Part shown: in pieces, positions 17,630-27,084 of the stretch
Numbering within the stretch: position 1 is the first letter of the stretch
Layout of the letters: every line of letters starts with the position of its first letter
Assembly: GCF_000517385.1 (NCBI RefSeq)
Contig: NZ_BAUW01000033.1
Span: 1 to 40,315 of the forward strand
Reading direction: 5' to 3'
Length of the DNA stretch: 40,315 bases
Source: Mesobacillus boroniphilus JCM 21738
Lineage (GTDB): Bacteria > Bacillota > Bacilli > Bacillales > Cytobacillaceae
The notes under the pieces: model-generated
Database searches by the model: none
The model's input: the letters and a program-made list of their open reading frames with translations, nothing else
Told to the model about the DNA's origin: nothing
Made by a program: the position numbers and the translations under genes

Positions 17630-18589
17630 TTATAAATCAAGCACCACATTCCCCTTCCCGCGTGAAACACAGCTTAACATCGTTCGATTGGAATCCCGCT
17701 GTTCATCTGTCAGGAAGGAGTCGTAATGGTCAATTTCTCCTTCAGCTACCTTCACCTCACATGTACCGCAACCGCCAACTCTGCAGGAATACGGGATATC
17801 AATTCCATTTTGGCGAAGGACATCCAGCAGTGAACTTTCTTCAGGCACTTCAAGTTGTTTCCCACTCTGTTTCAGAGTAATCCCAAACAGGACTGCATCC
17901 TTTTTCTCAGGAGGTGCGAACCTTTCATAATGGACATTAAACTCAGGATAGCCATAGCTTTTGGCTGCACTCGTGAATTCCTGGATCATTTTTTCTGGAC
18001 CACAATAATAAACATGTGTGCCAATTCGATGATCCTTAAGATTATTGGCTGTTAATCGTTCAGGCATCTCTCCTTGGGAAAAATAAAAGTGGCAACGCCC
18101 ACGGTATGTCTGGTTCAAGTAATCATAAAACGCGCATTGCTCTTTTGACTTTGCTGCATAATGAAGCTCGAAGGATTGGTTTTTCTCGCTAAGCTCAGCC
18201 ATCATTGATAAAAATGGAGTAATTCCAATACCAGCAGCATAAAAAACATGATGCTTAGCCTGAAAACTCAAAGGAAAATGGTTTTTGGGGTAGCTGATTT
18301 TTAAAGCATCCCCTTCTGAGACATGGTGATGCCAGTACTCAGAACCGCCAGTTGAAGGCTCTGCCAGTCGGACTGCTATTTCAATGGAATCTGGTTCTGA
18401 TAGATTAAAGACTGAATAGGATCTCTCCAATGTCTCTGAAGACTTTGGTAAATAAGTGGTGATATGGGAACCCCCACTGAATGGCGGCAGCTCCGTTCGA
18501 TTCACCGCCTGCAGGGTAAATCTCTTAATCGTCTCTGTTTCTTTTATTATTGATTTTATGCGAACGTCAATGGTAGCATTCCGCTGCAA
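17630..18589 (-). CDS. PDR/VanB-type ferredoxin reductase (DmmB-like)
   Basis: 319 residues in the order of phthalate-dioxygenase-type reductases. An FMN/FAD-binding barrel comes first (ERSYSVFN near residue 78), then an NAD domain (GIGITPFLSM near 130 and YYCGPEKMI near 205), and a C-terminal plant-type 2Fe-2S domain with SCRVGGCGTCEV and a fourth cysteine in MLSCVS. It passes electrons from NAD(P)H through flavin and iron-sulfur to a partner oxygenase. It is the last gene of a three-gene unit with a DmmA-like protein and a DUF3445 haem protein. This gene set is that of dimethylamine monooxygenase / haem-dependent oxidative N-demethylase, so those are the likely electron acceptors. Confidence 0.9.
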   Translation of the reverse strand: MQRNATIDVRIKSIIKETETIKRFTLQAVNRTELPPFSGGSHITTYLPKSSETLERSYSVFNLSEPDSIEIAVRLAEPSTGGSEYWHHHVSEGDALKISYPKNHFPLSFQAKHHVFYAAGIGITPFLSMMAELSEKNQSFELHYAAKSKEQCAFYDYLNQTYRGRCHFYFSQGEMPERLTANNLKDHRIGTHVYYCGPEKMIQEFTSAAKSYGYPEFNVHYERFAPPEKKDAVLFGITLKQSGKQLEVPEESSLLDVLRQNGIDIPYSCRVGGCGTCEVKVAEGEIDHYDSFLTDEQRDSNRTMLSCVSRGKGNVVLDL

Positions 18590-18607
18590 TTCAAACCTCC
18601 TCCAGTT

Positions 18608-19066
18608 CTATTTGATCGTTACATAGCCTAAATAGGCATCCAAACGGCGTAAATAATGGTCTGACACTTTCAGTTCCTGGCCGCAGTGAACACAAACGAC
18701 ATGTGTCTGATCCGACACCTCTTTCACCCCGTGGCATGTGCAGCAAATCAGTTTCTTCTTAACAGGTCCGTTAATAAGTAATTGCATGTCATGTTCAGTA
18801 AATCCAGCCATTATTGCTACGTCTTTTATCCTTTTAACAAAATCATCTTTACCGGAAATGTATAAGTAAGCCCCCATTTTCTGTTTGCTGAACCAATCGC
18901 TCAAAAAACTTTCTTCTTTTTCTTCTTGGAAAATATGAAAATCAAATGGCACATTCTCATTCAATGCCCGGCAAACGAGAAAATGGAGATTTCTAACCCC
19001 TTCGGAATCCGTACAAAATAAAAACTTCCTCTTACCCTCCATATAGGAAAACATATCTTGAATCAC
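18608..19066 (-). CDS. DmmA-like subunit of oxidative N-demethylase
   Basis: 152 residues. The N-terminal part is alpha/beta (KRKFLFCTDSEGVRNLHFLV). The C-terminal part carries cysteine pairs CCTCHGVKE and CVHCGQELKVSDHY, a likely metal or zinc-ribbon site. It sits between the DUF3445 haem subunit and the PDR-type reductase, the place of DmmA in dimethylamine monooxygenase operons. The GTG start overlaps the stop of the upstream gene in GTGA, which suggests translational coupling. An alternative ATG lies four codons in. The assignment is mainly from context. Confidence 0.72.
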   Translation of the reverse strand: MIQDMFSYMEGKRKFLFCTDSEGVRNLHFLVCRALNENVPFDFHIFQEEKEESFLSDWFSKQKMGAYLYISGKDDFVKRIKDVAIMAGFTEHDMQLLINGPVKKKLICCTCHGVKEVSDQTHVVCVHCGQELKVSDHYLRRLDAYLGYVTIK

Positions 19067-20013
19067 CTTTTCCCCAATTCCTTTTCCAGATATTCCAGGA
19101 CAAGTTCACGGTATAGAGAAATTCCTTTATAGTCAGCAATGAATTCCGGAAGCTCTTGGAGGATTGCCGAAAGTTGCTCCAGCCACAGTGTGTGTTGAAT
19201 GAATTTTTTAAGCGGAAGCATATGGGAGTGGATCGTAAATAAGATCCCGTAGCTTTTTGGAAGGCGGAATAATCTTTGGACCTCCACCCGTAGATGCACA
19301 AACTGACCAACATTATCTTTCGTCACTTTTTTACGAGCCTGGCCCCATTCCGCAAATATTTCAAGCGATGTATCCAGCCGGTTTCCTGCCATCAGTGACC
19401 AGTTTTTCCTCCACCATGGGATTCCTGCCTCGATTCTCATCAAGAACTGAAGGATGCGTTCATCAAGAGAGTCTGATTGGAATCCTGGAATCTGCTTATG
19501 TATTTCTTTAAATGACATCCCCGCATCAAAAAATAACGACCAGTTTGCAGGAAAACAGAGCTGTCCCGCATCTAAATAAAGATCACCATCCCGCTGCATC
19601 ATCAAAATAAGGTCTTCCTGGACATGCCGACCGACAAAATCGAGCGGCTCCAGGTCAAGTGTTCCATGATCCCCAAATGTGAATGATTGTTTTTCACCAG
19701 TTTGCAGGTTAGTAAATATCCAATGGTCATCATTCGTAATAAGTTTAAATTTCTCAGGATAATATTCGGACAATTGATTCAGAATCAAGTCTAATGCTTC
19801 CCACTTGGCATCCATTGTATGGGACTCTGAATGATAACAGCGTTCGTGATGCTTTTTCAGCAGCTCTCTTTTCAAATTCAATTCTTCTATATAAGATTCC
19901 GTCACTTCGATTGCAATTGGTGGATTTAATGGAATTGCATTGTTAGAATATCTATATATATTATTTTCACCAAATGGATATGGAAATGAGCGTATATTCT
20001 CAACAGGAACCAT
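19063..20013 (-). CDS. Haem-dependent oxidative N-demethylase subunit (DUF3445, DmmC-like)
   Basis: 316 residues. The DUF3445 pattern is recognisable: an N-terminal PFPYPFGENN segment, LDFVGRHVQEDLILM, then LCFPANWSLFFDAGMSFKEIH and FLMRIEAGIPWWRKNWSL. DUF3445 proteins are the haem-binding catalytic subunit of oxidative N-demethylases such as dimethylamine monooxygenase, which turn a secondary amine, O2 and reducing power into a primary amine and formaldehyde. It is first in an operon with DmmA-like and DmmB-like genes. No tetrahydrofolate-linked DmmD-like gene, gamma-glutamylmethylamide enzyme or amine transporter is seen in the window, so the real substrate may differ. Confidence 0.85.
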   Translation of the reverse strand: MVPVENIRSFPYPFGENNIYRYSNNAIPLNPPIAIEVTESYIEELNLKRELLKKHHERCYHSESHTMDAKWEALDLILNQLSEYYPEKFKLITNDDHWIFTNLQTGEKQSFTFGDHGTLDLEPLDFVGRHVQEDLILMMQRDGDLYLDAGQLCFPANWSLFFDAGMSFKEIHKQIPGFQSDSLDERILQFLMRIEAGIPWWRKNWSLMAGNRLDTSLEIFAEWGQARKKVTKDNVGQFVHLRVEVQRLFRLPKSYGILFTIHSHMLPLKKFIQHTLWLEQLSAILQELPEFIADYKGISLYRELVLEYLEKELGKR

Positions 20014-20188
20014 TCAATTTCTCCTTTTCTGAATTTTTCATCTACTTAATACTATACATAAGTTTGCTGATGAATTCATTACAAGGAGCAAAGTTGGACA
20101 AGCTTATACAGGCAAGTTATAAACTGCGGTATAAATGTGTCTTTTTTCTGAAATAATGATGAAGTATTAAAAGCCGGGAATTTATCAC

Positions 20189-20242
20189 TTGACACTTAAT
20201 TAGTTTTATATAATAATCATTACTGTATTAGAATTATTCTAG
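20189..20242 (+). promoter_or_regulatory. ahpC promoter with PerR-type box
   Basis: A -35 TTGACA (20189-20194) is followed by TATAATAAT (20209-20217). Just downstream lies the 15-base palindrome TTAGAATTATTCTAG (20228-20242), which matches the Bacillus PerR consensus TTATAATNATTATAA at 13 of 15 positions. The position would block transcription, consistent with peroxide derepression of ahpCF. Confidence 0.8.
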
Positions 20243-20323
20243 TTTACCGAATAGTTAACTGAACTCTATCAGTGAAACTATTTCTTCAAAAAATAATTCA
20301 ACCATTCAAGGAGGAAATTAATC

Positions 20324-20887
20324 ATGGCATTAATCGGTACTCAAGTTTTACCATTCACAGCAAACGCATTCCACAAGGGGGAATTCATCACTGTTACTGA
20401 AGAAAACCTTAAAGGCAAGTGGAGCGTAGTTATTTTCTATCCAGCTGACTTCACATTCGTTTGCCCTACTGAGCTTGAAGACATGCAAAACGAATATGCT
20501 ACATTGAAGGAAATGGGAGCAGAAGTTTACTCTGTTTCTACTGATACTCACTTCACTCACAAAGCATGGCATGATCACTCAGAAGCAATCGGCAAAATCG
20601 AGTACATCATGATTGGCGACCCTTCTCAGAAGATTTCTCGCAACTTCGATGTATTGAACGAAGAAGATGGCCTTGCAGAGCGCGGAACTTTCATCATCGA
20701 TCCAGACGGCGTTATCCAAACTGTTGAAATCAACGCAGGCGGAATTGGCCGTGACGCTAGCCAGGTAGTAAGCAAGCTCAAAGCAGCACAATATGTACGC
20801 AACAACCCAGGCGAAGTTTGCCCTGCTAAATGGAAAGAAGGCGAAGCAACACTTAAGCCAAGCCTTGATCTTGTAGGAAAGATTTAA
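20324..20887 (+). CDS. ahpC: Alkyl hydroperoxide reductase subunit C (peroxiredoxin)
   Basis: 187 residues, full length for a typical 2-Cys AhpC. The peroxidatic C47 is in [13 protein letters not shown] and the resolving C166 in GEVCPAKW. It reduces hydrogen peroxide, organic hydroperoxides and peroxynitrite, and is recharged by AhpF. The start is ATG with AAGGAGG eight bases upstream. Codon choice is biased to preferred codons, as expected for an abundant protein. It is the first gene of ahpC-ahpF and lies behind a PerR-type box. Confidence 0.98.
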   Translation: MALIGTQVLPFTANAFHKGEFITVTEENLKGKWSVVIFYPADFTFVCPTELEDMQNEYATLKEMGAEVYSVSTDTHFTHKAWHDHSEAIGKIEYIMIGDPSQKISRNFDVLNEEDGLAERGTFIIDPDGVIQTVEINAGGIGRDASQVVSKLKAAQYVRNNPGEVCPAKWKEGEATLKPSLDLVGKI

Positions 20888-20901
20888 GGAGGTACACTCC
20901 C

Positions 20902-22431
20902 ATGTTATTAGATGCAGATATAAAAGCACAATTAGCCCAATATCTTCAAATGATGGAGGGCGATGTGCTGCTTAAAGTTAGCGCAGGATCGGATGATGTA
21001 TCACGAGACATGCTGGCTTTAGTCGATGAATTGGCAACAATGTCATCCCGTATTAAAGTGGAGCATGCCGAGTTAGATAGAACACCTAGCTTCAGTGTCA
21101 ACCGTATTGGCGAAGACACTGGAGTGACTTTCGCAGGTATTCCTTTAGGACATGAATTCACTTCATTAGTTCTTGCCTTGCTGCAGGTTAGCGGCAGAGC
21201 TCCTAAGGTTGACCAGAGAGTCATTGATCAGGTTAAGGCAATTAAAGGTGAGTATAGTTTTGAAACTTATGTCAGCCTGAGCTGCCATAACTGTCCTGAT
21301 GTTGTACAAGCCCTGAATTTGATGAGCATTCAAAATCAGGGCATTTCACATACCATGATTGACGGTGCAGCATTCAAAGATGAAGTGGAAAGCAAGCAAA
21401 TCATGGCTGTGCCAACGGTTCTCTTGAATGGTGAGCCATTCGGAAGCGGCCGTATGTCACTGGAAGAAATTCTTGCTAAAATGGGCTCTGGCCCTGAGGC
21501 TTCCGAGCTGACGGACAAAGAGCCATATGATGTTCTTGTTATTGGCGGCGGCCCTGCAGGTTCAAGTGCAGCCATCTATGCAGCTCGTAAAGGCATCCGT
21601 ACAGGTATCGTTGCTGAACGCTTCGGCGGACAGGTAATGGATACTTTGGGCATCGAGAACTTCATCAGCGTGAAGCACACAGAAGGTCCGAAGCTTGTTG
21701 CAAGCCTTGAAGAGCATGTTAAAGAGTATGGCGTGGATATCATGAACCTTCAGCGTGCAAAGCGTTTGGAAAAGAAAGACATGATTGAGCTTGAATTGGA
21801 AAATGGTGCAATTCTTAAAAGTAAGACTGTCATCATCTCAACTGGTGCACGCTGGCGCAATATCAACGTACCAGGAGAAGCTGAATTCAAGAACAAAGGT
21901 GTTGCCTACTGCCCTCACTGTGACGGCCCATTGTTCGAAGGAAAAGATGTTGCTGTTATCGGTGGAGGAAACTCTGGTGTTGAAGCAGCAATCGACCTTG
22001 CAGGGATCGTAAAGCATGTAACAGTGATTGAGTTCAACCCAGAACTTAAAGCTGACCAGGTTTTACAAGACCGTCTGTACAGCCTTCCGAACGTCACAGT
22101 CGTGACTAACGCACAAACAAGTGAAATTACGGGAACTGACAAAGTGAACGGAATTACTTATATTGACCGTGCATCAGGAGAAGAACACCATGTTGAATTA
22201 CAAGGTGTATTCGTCCAGATCGGCCTTGTACCGAACACAGAATGGCTTGGCGACACGATTGAACGCACTCGCTTCGGTGAAATCGTCGTAGACAAGCTCG
22301 GCGCTACAGACCTTCCTGGCGTCTTCGCTGCAGGCGACTGCACGGACAGTGCATACAAACAAATCATCATTTCAATGGGATCAGGAGCAACCGCAGCATT
22401 AGGTGCGTTTGATTACTTGATTCGCAACTAA
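20902..22431 (+). CDS. ahpF: Alkyl hydroperoxide reductase subunit F
   Basis: 509 residues. The N-terminal double-thioredoxin domain has the C128-H-N-C131 disulfide centre. A thioredoxin-reductase-like part follows with FAD motif [19 protein letters not shown], active disulfide C337-P-H-C340 and NAD motif [19 protein letters not shown]. It transfers NADH electrons through FAD and both disulfides to AhpC. It follows ahpC after 14 bases with its own GGAGG. The C-terminal FAD motif [15 protein letters not shown] is intact. Confidence 0.98.
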   Translation: MLLDADIKAQLAQYLQMMEGDVLLKVSAGSDDVSRDMLALVDELATMSSRIKVEHAELDRTPSFSVNRIGEDTGVTFAGIPLGHEFTSLVLALLQVSGRAPKVDQRVIDQVKAIKGEYSFETYVSLSCHNCPDVVQALNLMSIQNQGISHTMIDGAAFKDEVESKQIMAVPTVLLNGEPFGSGRMSLEEILAKMGSGPEASELTDKEPYDVLVIGGGPAGSSAAIYAARKGIRTGIVAERFGGQVMDTLGIENFISVKHTEGPKLVASLEEHVKEYGVDIMNLQRAKRLEKKDMIELELENGAILKSKTVIISTGARWRNINVPGEAEFKNKGVAYCPHCDGPLFEGKDVAVIGGGNSGVEAAIDLAGIVKHVTVIEFNPELKADQVLQDRLYSLPNVTVVTNAQTSEITGTDKVNGITYIDRASGEEHHVELQGVFVQIGLVPNTEWLGDTIERTRFGEIVVDKLGATDLPGVFAAGDCTDSAYKQIIISMGSGATAALGAFDYLIRN

Positions 22432-22552
22432 GAACAAAAAGCGCAAGCGCCTTGTTCAGCCCCGACAAGCGCTGGAGGGCCGACCAGTGAAGTTGTTTTT
22501 TGACTTCATTAGGCGGACCGAAGCGACTCGAGGGGCTAGGCGCTGGAGCTAG
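22432..22552. repeat. Dispersed palindromic repeat (REP/MITE-like, about 120 bp)
   Basis: An imperfect inverted repeat. The left arm contains AGCGCCTTGTTCAGCCCC and the right arm GGGGCTAGGCGCT. The centre contains TGAAGT...ACTTCA around a T-rich loop. The left edge also forms GAACAA...TTGTTC, which could act as the ahpF terminator. A partial second copy lies at 12052-12090. No transposase is near, so it would be mobilised in trans, if at all. Confidence 0.75.
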
Positions 22553-22572
22553 ATTAAGAATACTACATGTAG

Positions 22573-22581
22573 TTATCCACA
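22573..22581 (+). other. Single perfect DnaA-box-like sequence
   Basis: TTATCCACA is a consensus DnaA box. It is isolated in the intergenic region after ahpF, and I see no second box or unwinding element, so an origin is not claimed. Confidence 0.25.
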
Positions 22582-22616
22582 ACTAAATAAATTTTATAGT
22601 TTCCTAACCAATGATA

Positions 22617-22655
22617 AAGCCGCTATGCTGCTGAATGCAGCATAGTGGTTTTTTT
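22617..22655 (+). terminator. Terminator after ahpCF
   Basis: CCGCTATGCTGC pairs with GCAGCATAGTGG (with a G-T pair) around a 5-base loop and is followed by seven or more Ts. It is the strongest terminator downstream of ahpF. Confidence 0.82.
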
Positions 22656-22688
22656 GTGGATGAGCCTTGAGATTTCCCAGGCTGTACT

Positions 22689-22880
22689 ATACAGCTTTGG
22701 GCTCTTCCACCTGAAACCTGTCACAATTACGGTCTTTTCTTGACAGCTTTGGGCTCTATCACTTGAAAGCTGTCACAATAACGGCCTTTTCTTGACAGCT
22801 TTGGGCTCTTCCACCTGAAACCTGTCACAATTACGGCTTTTTCTTGACAGCTTTGGGCTCTTCCACCTGAAACCTGTCAA
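22689..22880. repeat. Intergenic tandem hairpin repeat, 52-bp unit, about 3.7 copies
   Basis: Units begin with TGACAGCTTTGGGCTCT at 22741, 22793 and 22845 and with a degenerate start at 22689. Each unit holds the inverted repeat TGACAG...CTGTCA spanning about 35 bases. The second copy has a longer pairing TGACAGCTTT...AAAGCTGTCA, where both arms have changed together, so the stem is kept. Links of about 17 bases separate the hairpins. Confidence 0.88.
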
Positions 22881-22933
22881 AATAATACGCTTGGTCTTAA
22901 AACGGACCGCCCCAATTATTGCCCCACAACAAT

Positions 22934-22970
22934 AAAACCTTCAATCCTCAACCGGGATCAAAGGTTTTTC
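22934..22970 (-). terminator. Terminator of mqo
   Basis: AAAACCTTCAATCC and GGGATCAAAGGTTTT form an imperfect stem downstream of the mqo stop, with T-rich flanks on both strands. Confidence 0.65.
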
Positions 22971-22987
22971 TCCATCACATATGCAAA

Positions 22988-24486
22988 TCAGCTATAAACT
23001 CTCTCTTTATCGCTCAATCCCAGCACCTGGCAGTTGATTCATGGATTTCATGGAACAGCCCTGGGTTGTTCACTAATGAGACGCCATAGGTAGGAACTAT
23101 TTCCTTGATTTTATCTTTCCATTCAAACATTTGCTCTGGGAAGCATTTTTCCAGCACTTCCAGCATGACGGTTACGGCAGTGGATGCACCAGGTGATGCA
23201 CCTAGCAATGCGGCTACCGAGCCATCAGAGGAGCTTACAACCTCTGTACCGAACTGTAGTGTCCCTTTGCCAGTGTCGGTGTCCTTGATGACCTGTACAC
23301 GCTGTCCTGCGACTACGATACTCCAATCCTCGCTTTTCGCATTCGGAATGAATTCACGGAGTTCCTCCATCCGTTTTTCATGCGATAGCATAACCTGCTC
23401 GATCAGGTACTTAGTCAATGCCATTTCTTTCATGCCTGCTGCCAACATAGTAATCACATTATTCGGTTTCACTGACCCAATCAAATCCATATTCGATCCT
23501 GTTTTCAGGAACTTTGGTGAGAAACCGGCAAACGGCCCAAACAGTAGGCTTTTCTTATTATCGATAAATCTTGTATCGAGATGAGGGACTGACATCGGAG
23601 GAGCGCCTACCTTGGCTTTTCCATACACCTTTGCATGGTGCTGTTCTACTACTTCTGGATTGTTGCAAACCATGAACAGTCCACTAACAGGGAATCCGCC
23701 AATACGTTTGGATTCAGGAATACCTGTCTTTTGCAGTAATGGCAGACTTCCGCCACCGCCGCCGATAAAAATGAATTTTGCAGTATGATATTCAGTTTTA
23801 TCGCTTTCAAGGTTATGCACCTTCAGCTCCCATAATCCATCACTTGTACGATTTATATCTTTAACACTATGGTTATAATTGATCTCGACATTTTTTTCTC
23901 TCAAGATGATCAAACAACATACGAGTTAACGCACCAAAGTTAACATCTGTTCCTGAATCAATTTTTGTTGCTGCTATCGGATCATTAGAGGTACGGCCTT
24001 CCATGACTAATGGGATCCATTCCTTCAGTTTTTCAGGGTCTTCGGAGTATTCCATTCCCTGAAACATAGGAATATCCGAAAGCGCTTTAAACCGTTTTTT
24101 CAAAAACTCCACATTTTTTTCGCCTTCTACTAAACTCATATGAGGCAGCGCCCTGATAAAGTCCTGAGGATTACGAATCAAATTGCTTTTTACAAGATAA
24201 GACCAAAATTGTCTTGAAATTTGAACTGCTCATTTACGTTAATTGCTTTACTAATATCTATCGATCCGTCGGGTTTTTCAGGTGTATAATTCAACTCACA
24301 CAGAGCAGCGTGCCCAGTACCCGCATTATTCCACTCATTGGAGCTCTCTTCACCTGCAGATGCTAGTTTTTCAAACACTTTAATGTTCCATTCTGGTGCT
24401 AACTCTTTCAGTAAGGATCCCAACGTCGCACTCATGACTCCGGCACCAATTAAGATAACGTCTGTTGCTTTCTGTACGTTGCTCAT
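22988..24486 (-). pseudogene. mqo: Malate:quinone oxidoreductase, broken by three frameshifts
   Basis: Joined in the right frames this encodes about 499 residues of a complete Mqo, the membrane-associated FAD enzyme that oxidises malate to oxaloacetate and reduces quinone. It starts at ATG 24486 ([23 protein letters not shown] motif) after AAGGAAGGG. It includes [40 protein letters not shown] and [16 protein letters not shown]. Frame breaks lie near 24224 (one C missing in TTCCAA), at the A7 run at 23891-23897, and near 23029. Past the last break the true end reads [15 protein letters not shown] and stops at 22988. All three are small homopolymer changes, so sequence error is likely; true decay is possible. 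Confidence 0.88.
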
Positions 24487-24810
24487 TATACCCTTCCTTA
24501 TCCCTAATATTTGAGTAGGTGCGCCTGCTTCAGTTCCACCCAGGACCACACCTTTTCCGTCCATGTTCAAACCATAACATAATCTATTATAAAGACTTAC
24601 ATTAAAATATCTACCATATACTGATTATTATAAACTACTTTTCCATAGTAAAAAAGTGAGAAGTCTCTCCATATGGTTTAGGAACAAACAAAAGTAAAAT
24701 AAAAATCTTAACTAATTTACAAAGACTTTGGTCTTAAAAGCAGCCCTGAAAAGTCGATAAACTCAATGAAAACAAAGCTTGTCGACAGTGTTGATTACTG
24801 CTGTTACCAG
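24487..24810. other. Intergenic region upstream of mqo
   Basis: AT-rich. It should hold the mqo promoter and the 3' region of the CoA-disulfide reductase gene. A small AAGAC...GTCTT hairpin lies at about 24722-24735. An in-frame extension of mqo upstream of 24486 adds 28 residues not found in Mqo and is rejected as coding. Confidence 0.35.
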
Positions 24811-26141
24811 CTACTTTACTCTCCTAGCTGCTTGCTGAATAGGATCCCATACACCATTATACGGGGGAGCATAAGCCAGATCTAAATCAAGCAGCTCGTC
24901 GATCGTCATCGAATGAAATATTGCCGTCGCTAATACATCGATCCGTTTGTCCACACCATTTTCCCCAATTATTTGCCCGCCAAGAATCTTATGTGTCGCC
25001 TTATGATAGACAAGTTTCAATTTCATTTTTTTATCATCAGGATAATAACCAGCGATATCAGCTGCTGTAATGGTTACAGAACCATAGGGGATGTTCAGCA
25101 AGTTGGCCTCTTTTTCTGATAGGCCTGTTCTTCCCAGGGTTAAATCGAAGAACTTAATAATTGAAGTGCCTACAATTCCTTTAAACGTTTTATGTACATC
25201 AACCATGTTCAATCCAGCGATTTGTCCCTGCTTATTGGCATGAGTCCCCAATGGGACATGATCATCCTTTTCTTTTACCCGGTGATATTGTGTGGCACAA
25301 TCTCCTGCCGCATAGATATCTTTAATGCTGGTTTGCATATAGGCATTTACTTGAATCGCACCATTTACACTGATTTTGATTCCTGTTCCTTCTAAAAATA
25401 AAATATTGGGCTTCACTCCTACAGCGACTAGCACCAAATCTGTTTCATACTCCCCTTTATCGGTTTTCACAGATTCCACATGCTCACTTCCACCGAATGC
25501 TTCCACGGATTCACCCATTTTTAACACAATGTTTTGCTTTACTGCTTCTTCATGAATCAGTTCGGCCATGTCTGGATCAAATATTTTGGCTAATTGCTCA
25601 TTTCTTTCAATGATGGTTATCTTCTTGCCGAGCTCCGCAAAACTTCGGCCATTTCAAGCCCAATATATCCGCCGCCAATCACCGTCACAGTAGTTATATC
25701 TTTTTTCAAATAATCCATGATTGCCTTTGCATCAGGGATGGTCTTTAATGAGAAAATACCTGGAAGTGTCACACCTTCCCACTCTGGAACGACCGAGCTT
25801 ACACCAGTTGCAATCAGAAGGCGGTCATATGGCAGGCTAAACGTTTTACCATTACTATGGTTTATTCCACTTACCATTTTATTTTCTGAGTCTACCTTTT
25901 GGACTTCATGGAATACTCGTGCATCAATGCCATATTTCTCTTTAAAAGTAGACTGAGTGCGAGCGATTAACCGATCTGTGGACTCAATCTTCCCACTGAT
26001 CACATAAGGCAGGCCACATTGTCCGTATGAATACACGCCTCCCTTTTCTAAAACAGTGATTTCATGTCCAGAGCTGTTTCTTACCATTTGCATCGCAGCA
26101 CTCATGCCTGCTGCATCTCCACCAATAATAAGTATTTTCAT
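24811..26141 (-). pseudogene. CoA-disulfide reductase, frameshifted
   Basis: Joined, it encodes about 444 residues of the CoA-disulfide reductase / NADH oxidase group of FAD flavoproteins. The FAD motif is [17 protein letters not shown]. The single redox cysteine is C42 in [12 protein letters not shown]. The NAD motif is [21 protein letters not shown] motif 2 is [15 protein letters not shown], and the C-terminal family signature is [17 protein letters not shown]. Near 25635 one G is missing (CGG AGCTC for CGG GAG CTC), which breaks the frame; restoring it gives [15 protein letters not shown]. Start ATG 26141 has GGAGGG at six bases. Role: keeping CoA or low-molecular-weight persulfides reduced. 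No rhodanese domain is fused. Confidence 0.87.
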
Positions 26142-26313
26142 CTTCATCCCTCCAATCTTTGTGTATCCATTTATTATTAAACTTTAAACATTGGGAATTA
26201 GATTTAGATATAGGTGACTTCAGAAAAATCTTTGCGAAAATCAAAGAACTACTCCGAAACTTTTTCTGCCATCACTTGTGATACGGTTCACCGTAGTTAT
26301 TTAAGAGGCAAAA

Positions 26314-26357
26314 AGGAGCATTGAGAACTTTTTCCAATGCTCCTTTTAATTAGGACA
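26314..26357 (-). terminator. Terminator at left edge of the AT-rich island
   Basis: AAAAGGAGCATTG pairs with CAATGCTCCTTTT. On the minus strand it is followed by TTTTT, so it ends transcription of the HEPN-like gene. Confidence 0.85.
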
Positions 26358-26394
26358 GTAGTTGTCTCAGTAAATGAGAAGTAATGATACCTTC

Positions 26395-27027
26395 TTAAAC
26401 TTCCAGGTAATCATAAAAATAATGACTAGCTATCAGATTTAAATTTTTACCTATTTCTCTAAATCTCAAAATAAAATTTTCCAGATCTATGGCAATATTA
26501 TCAAATGTACGGATATAAAAATGTGGAATATAATTATTGGTAAAAGGATATCTCGAAAAATCCATATTATCTTTTTTCTTGGTTTCTGCTAATTCTATCC
26601 TTTCACTTAGTTCCCTAACGTAAGCTTCCAAGTTTAGAATCATTTTTAAAAATTGTTCTCTTTTTTCCTGCTCTTTTTCAAATTTTAAAACCTTCGATTT
26701 AACAATACTCAAAATTTGTTTTATATTATGGCTGCCTTCAATTTTATATTCATTTTCCATTAGTATATTTAAAGTCCAGGCAATCGCTTTGAGGTATAAT
26801 TCAATTCCATGATTTACATTAAAGAGTATTGGAAAAATAATTATGTCTGCTTTTTTGTTTATATTTTTGTTAATAGCATCTTCAGCTAATATAAGTGAAG
26901 ACTCTATAAATCCATCTGCCATTATAATCATATTATGTATAGGATTATGTTTTTTTGTACGCCAATTCATGTATGCTGTTTTATTTATATCGACGTTATA
27001 CGAAAATATATCTTTCATTGATTTCAA
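26395..27027 (-). CDS. HEPN-like helical protein
   Basis: 210 residues, nearly all helical, not matched to a named family. Residues 72-80 read NHGIELYLK, followed after about 20 residues by EGSHNIKQIL (97-106). This N/H-x-x-E-L-x-L-K ... G-H-x-L pattern is what many HEPN-fold nucleotide- or RNA-directed proteins show in helices 2 and 3. A clear catalytic R-x4-6-H motif is not visible, so RNase activity is uncertain. The composition is AT-rich like the rest of the island. It lies 57 bases after a PIN-domain gene on the same strand. Possible roles are antiviral defence or toxin-like function, both inferred from context. Confidence 0.5.
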   Translation of the reverse strand: MKSMKDIFSYNVDINKTAYMNWRTKKHNPIHNMIIMADGFIESSLILAEDAINKNINKKADIIIFPILFNVNHGIELYLKAIAWTLNILMENEYKIEGSHNIKQILSIVKSKVLKFEKEQEKREQFLKMILNLEAYVRELSERIELAETKKKDNMDFSRYPFTNNYIPHFYIRTFDNIAIDLENFILRFREIGKNLNLIASHYFYDYLEV

Positions 27028-27084
27028 TCACCTTACTTTTGATTTTCACTCTTATATAACGGATGTTTTCACAATTCATAAATC

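Noticed and set aside
22573..22581. Replication origin at a perfect DnaA box
   Set aside because: Only one box is visible, with no cluster, no AT-rich unwinding element and no dnaA or rep gene nearby.
22689..22880. CRISPR array
   Set aside because: The whole 52-base unit repeats, including the part that would be a spacer. There are no unique spacers and no cas genes.
24487..24570. 28-residue extension of Mqo upstream of the chosen start
   Set aside because: Mqo proteins begin near the FAD motif as in [10 protein letters not shown], and AAGGAAGGG sits just before ATG 24486.
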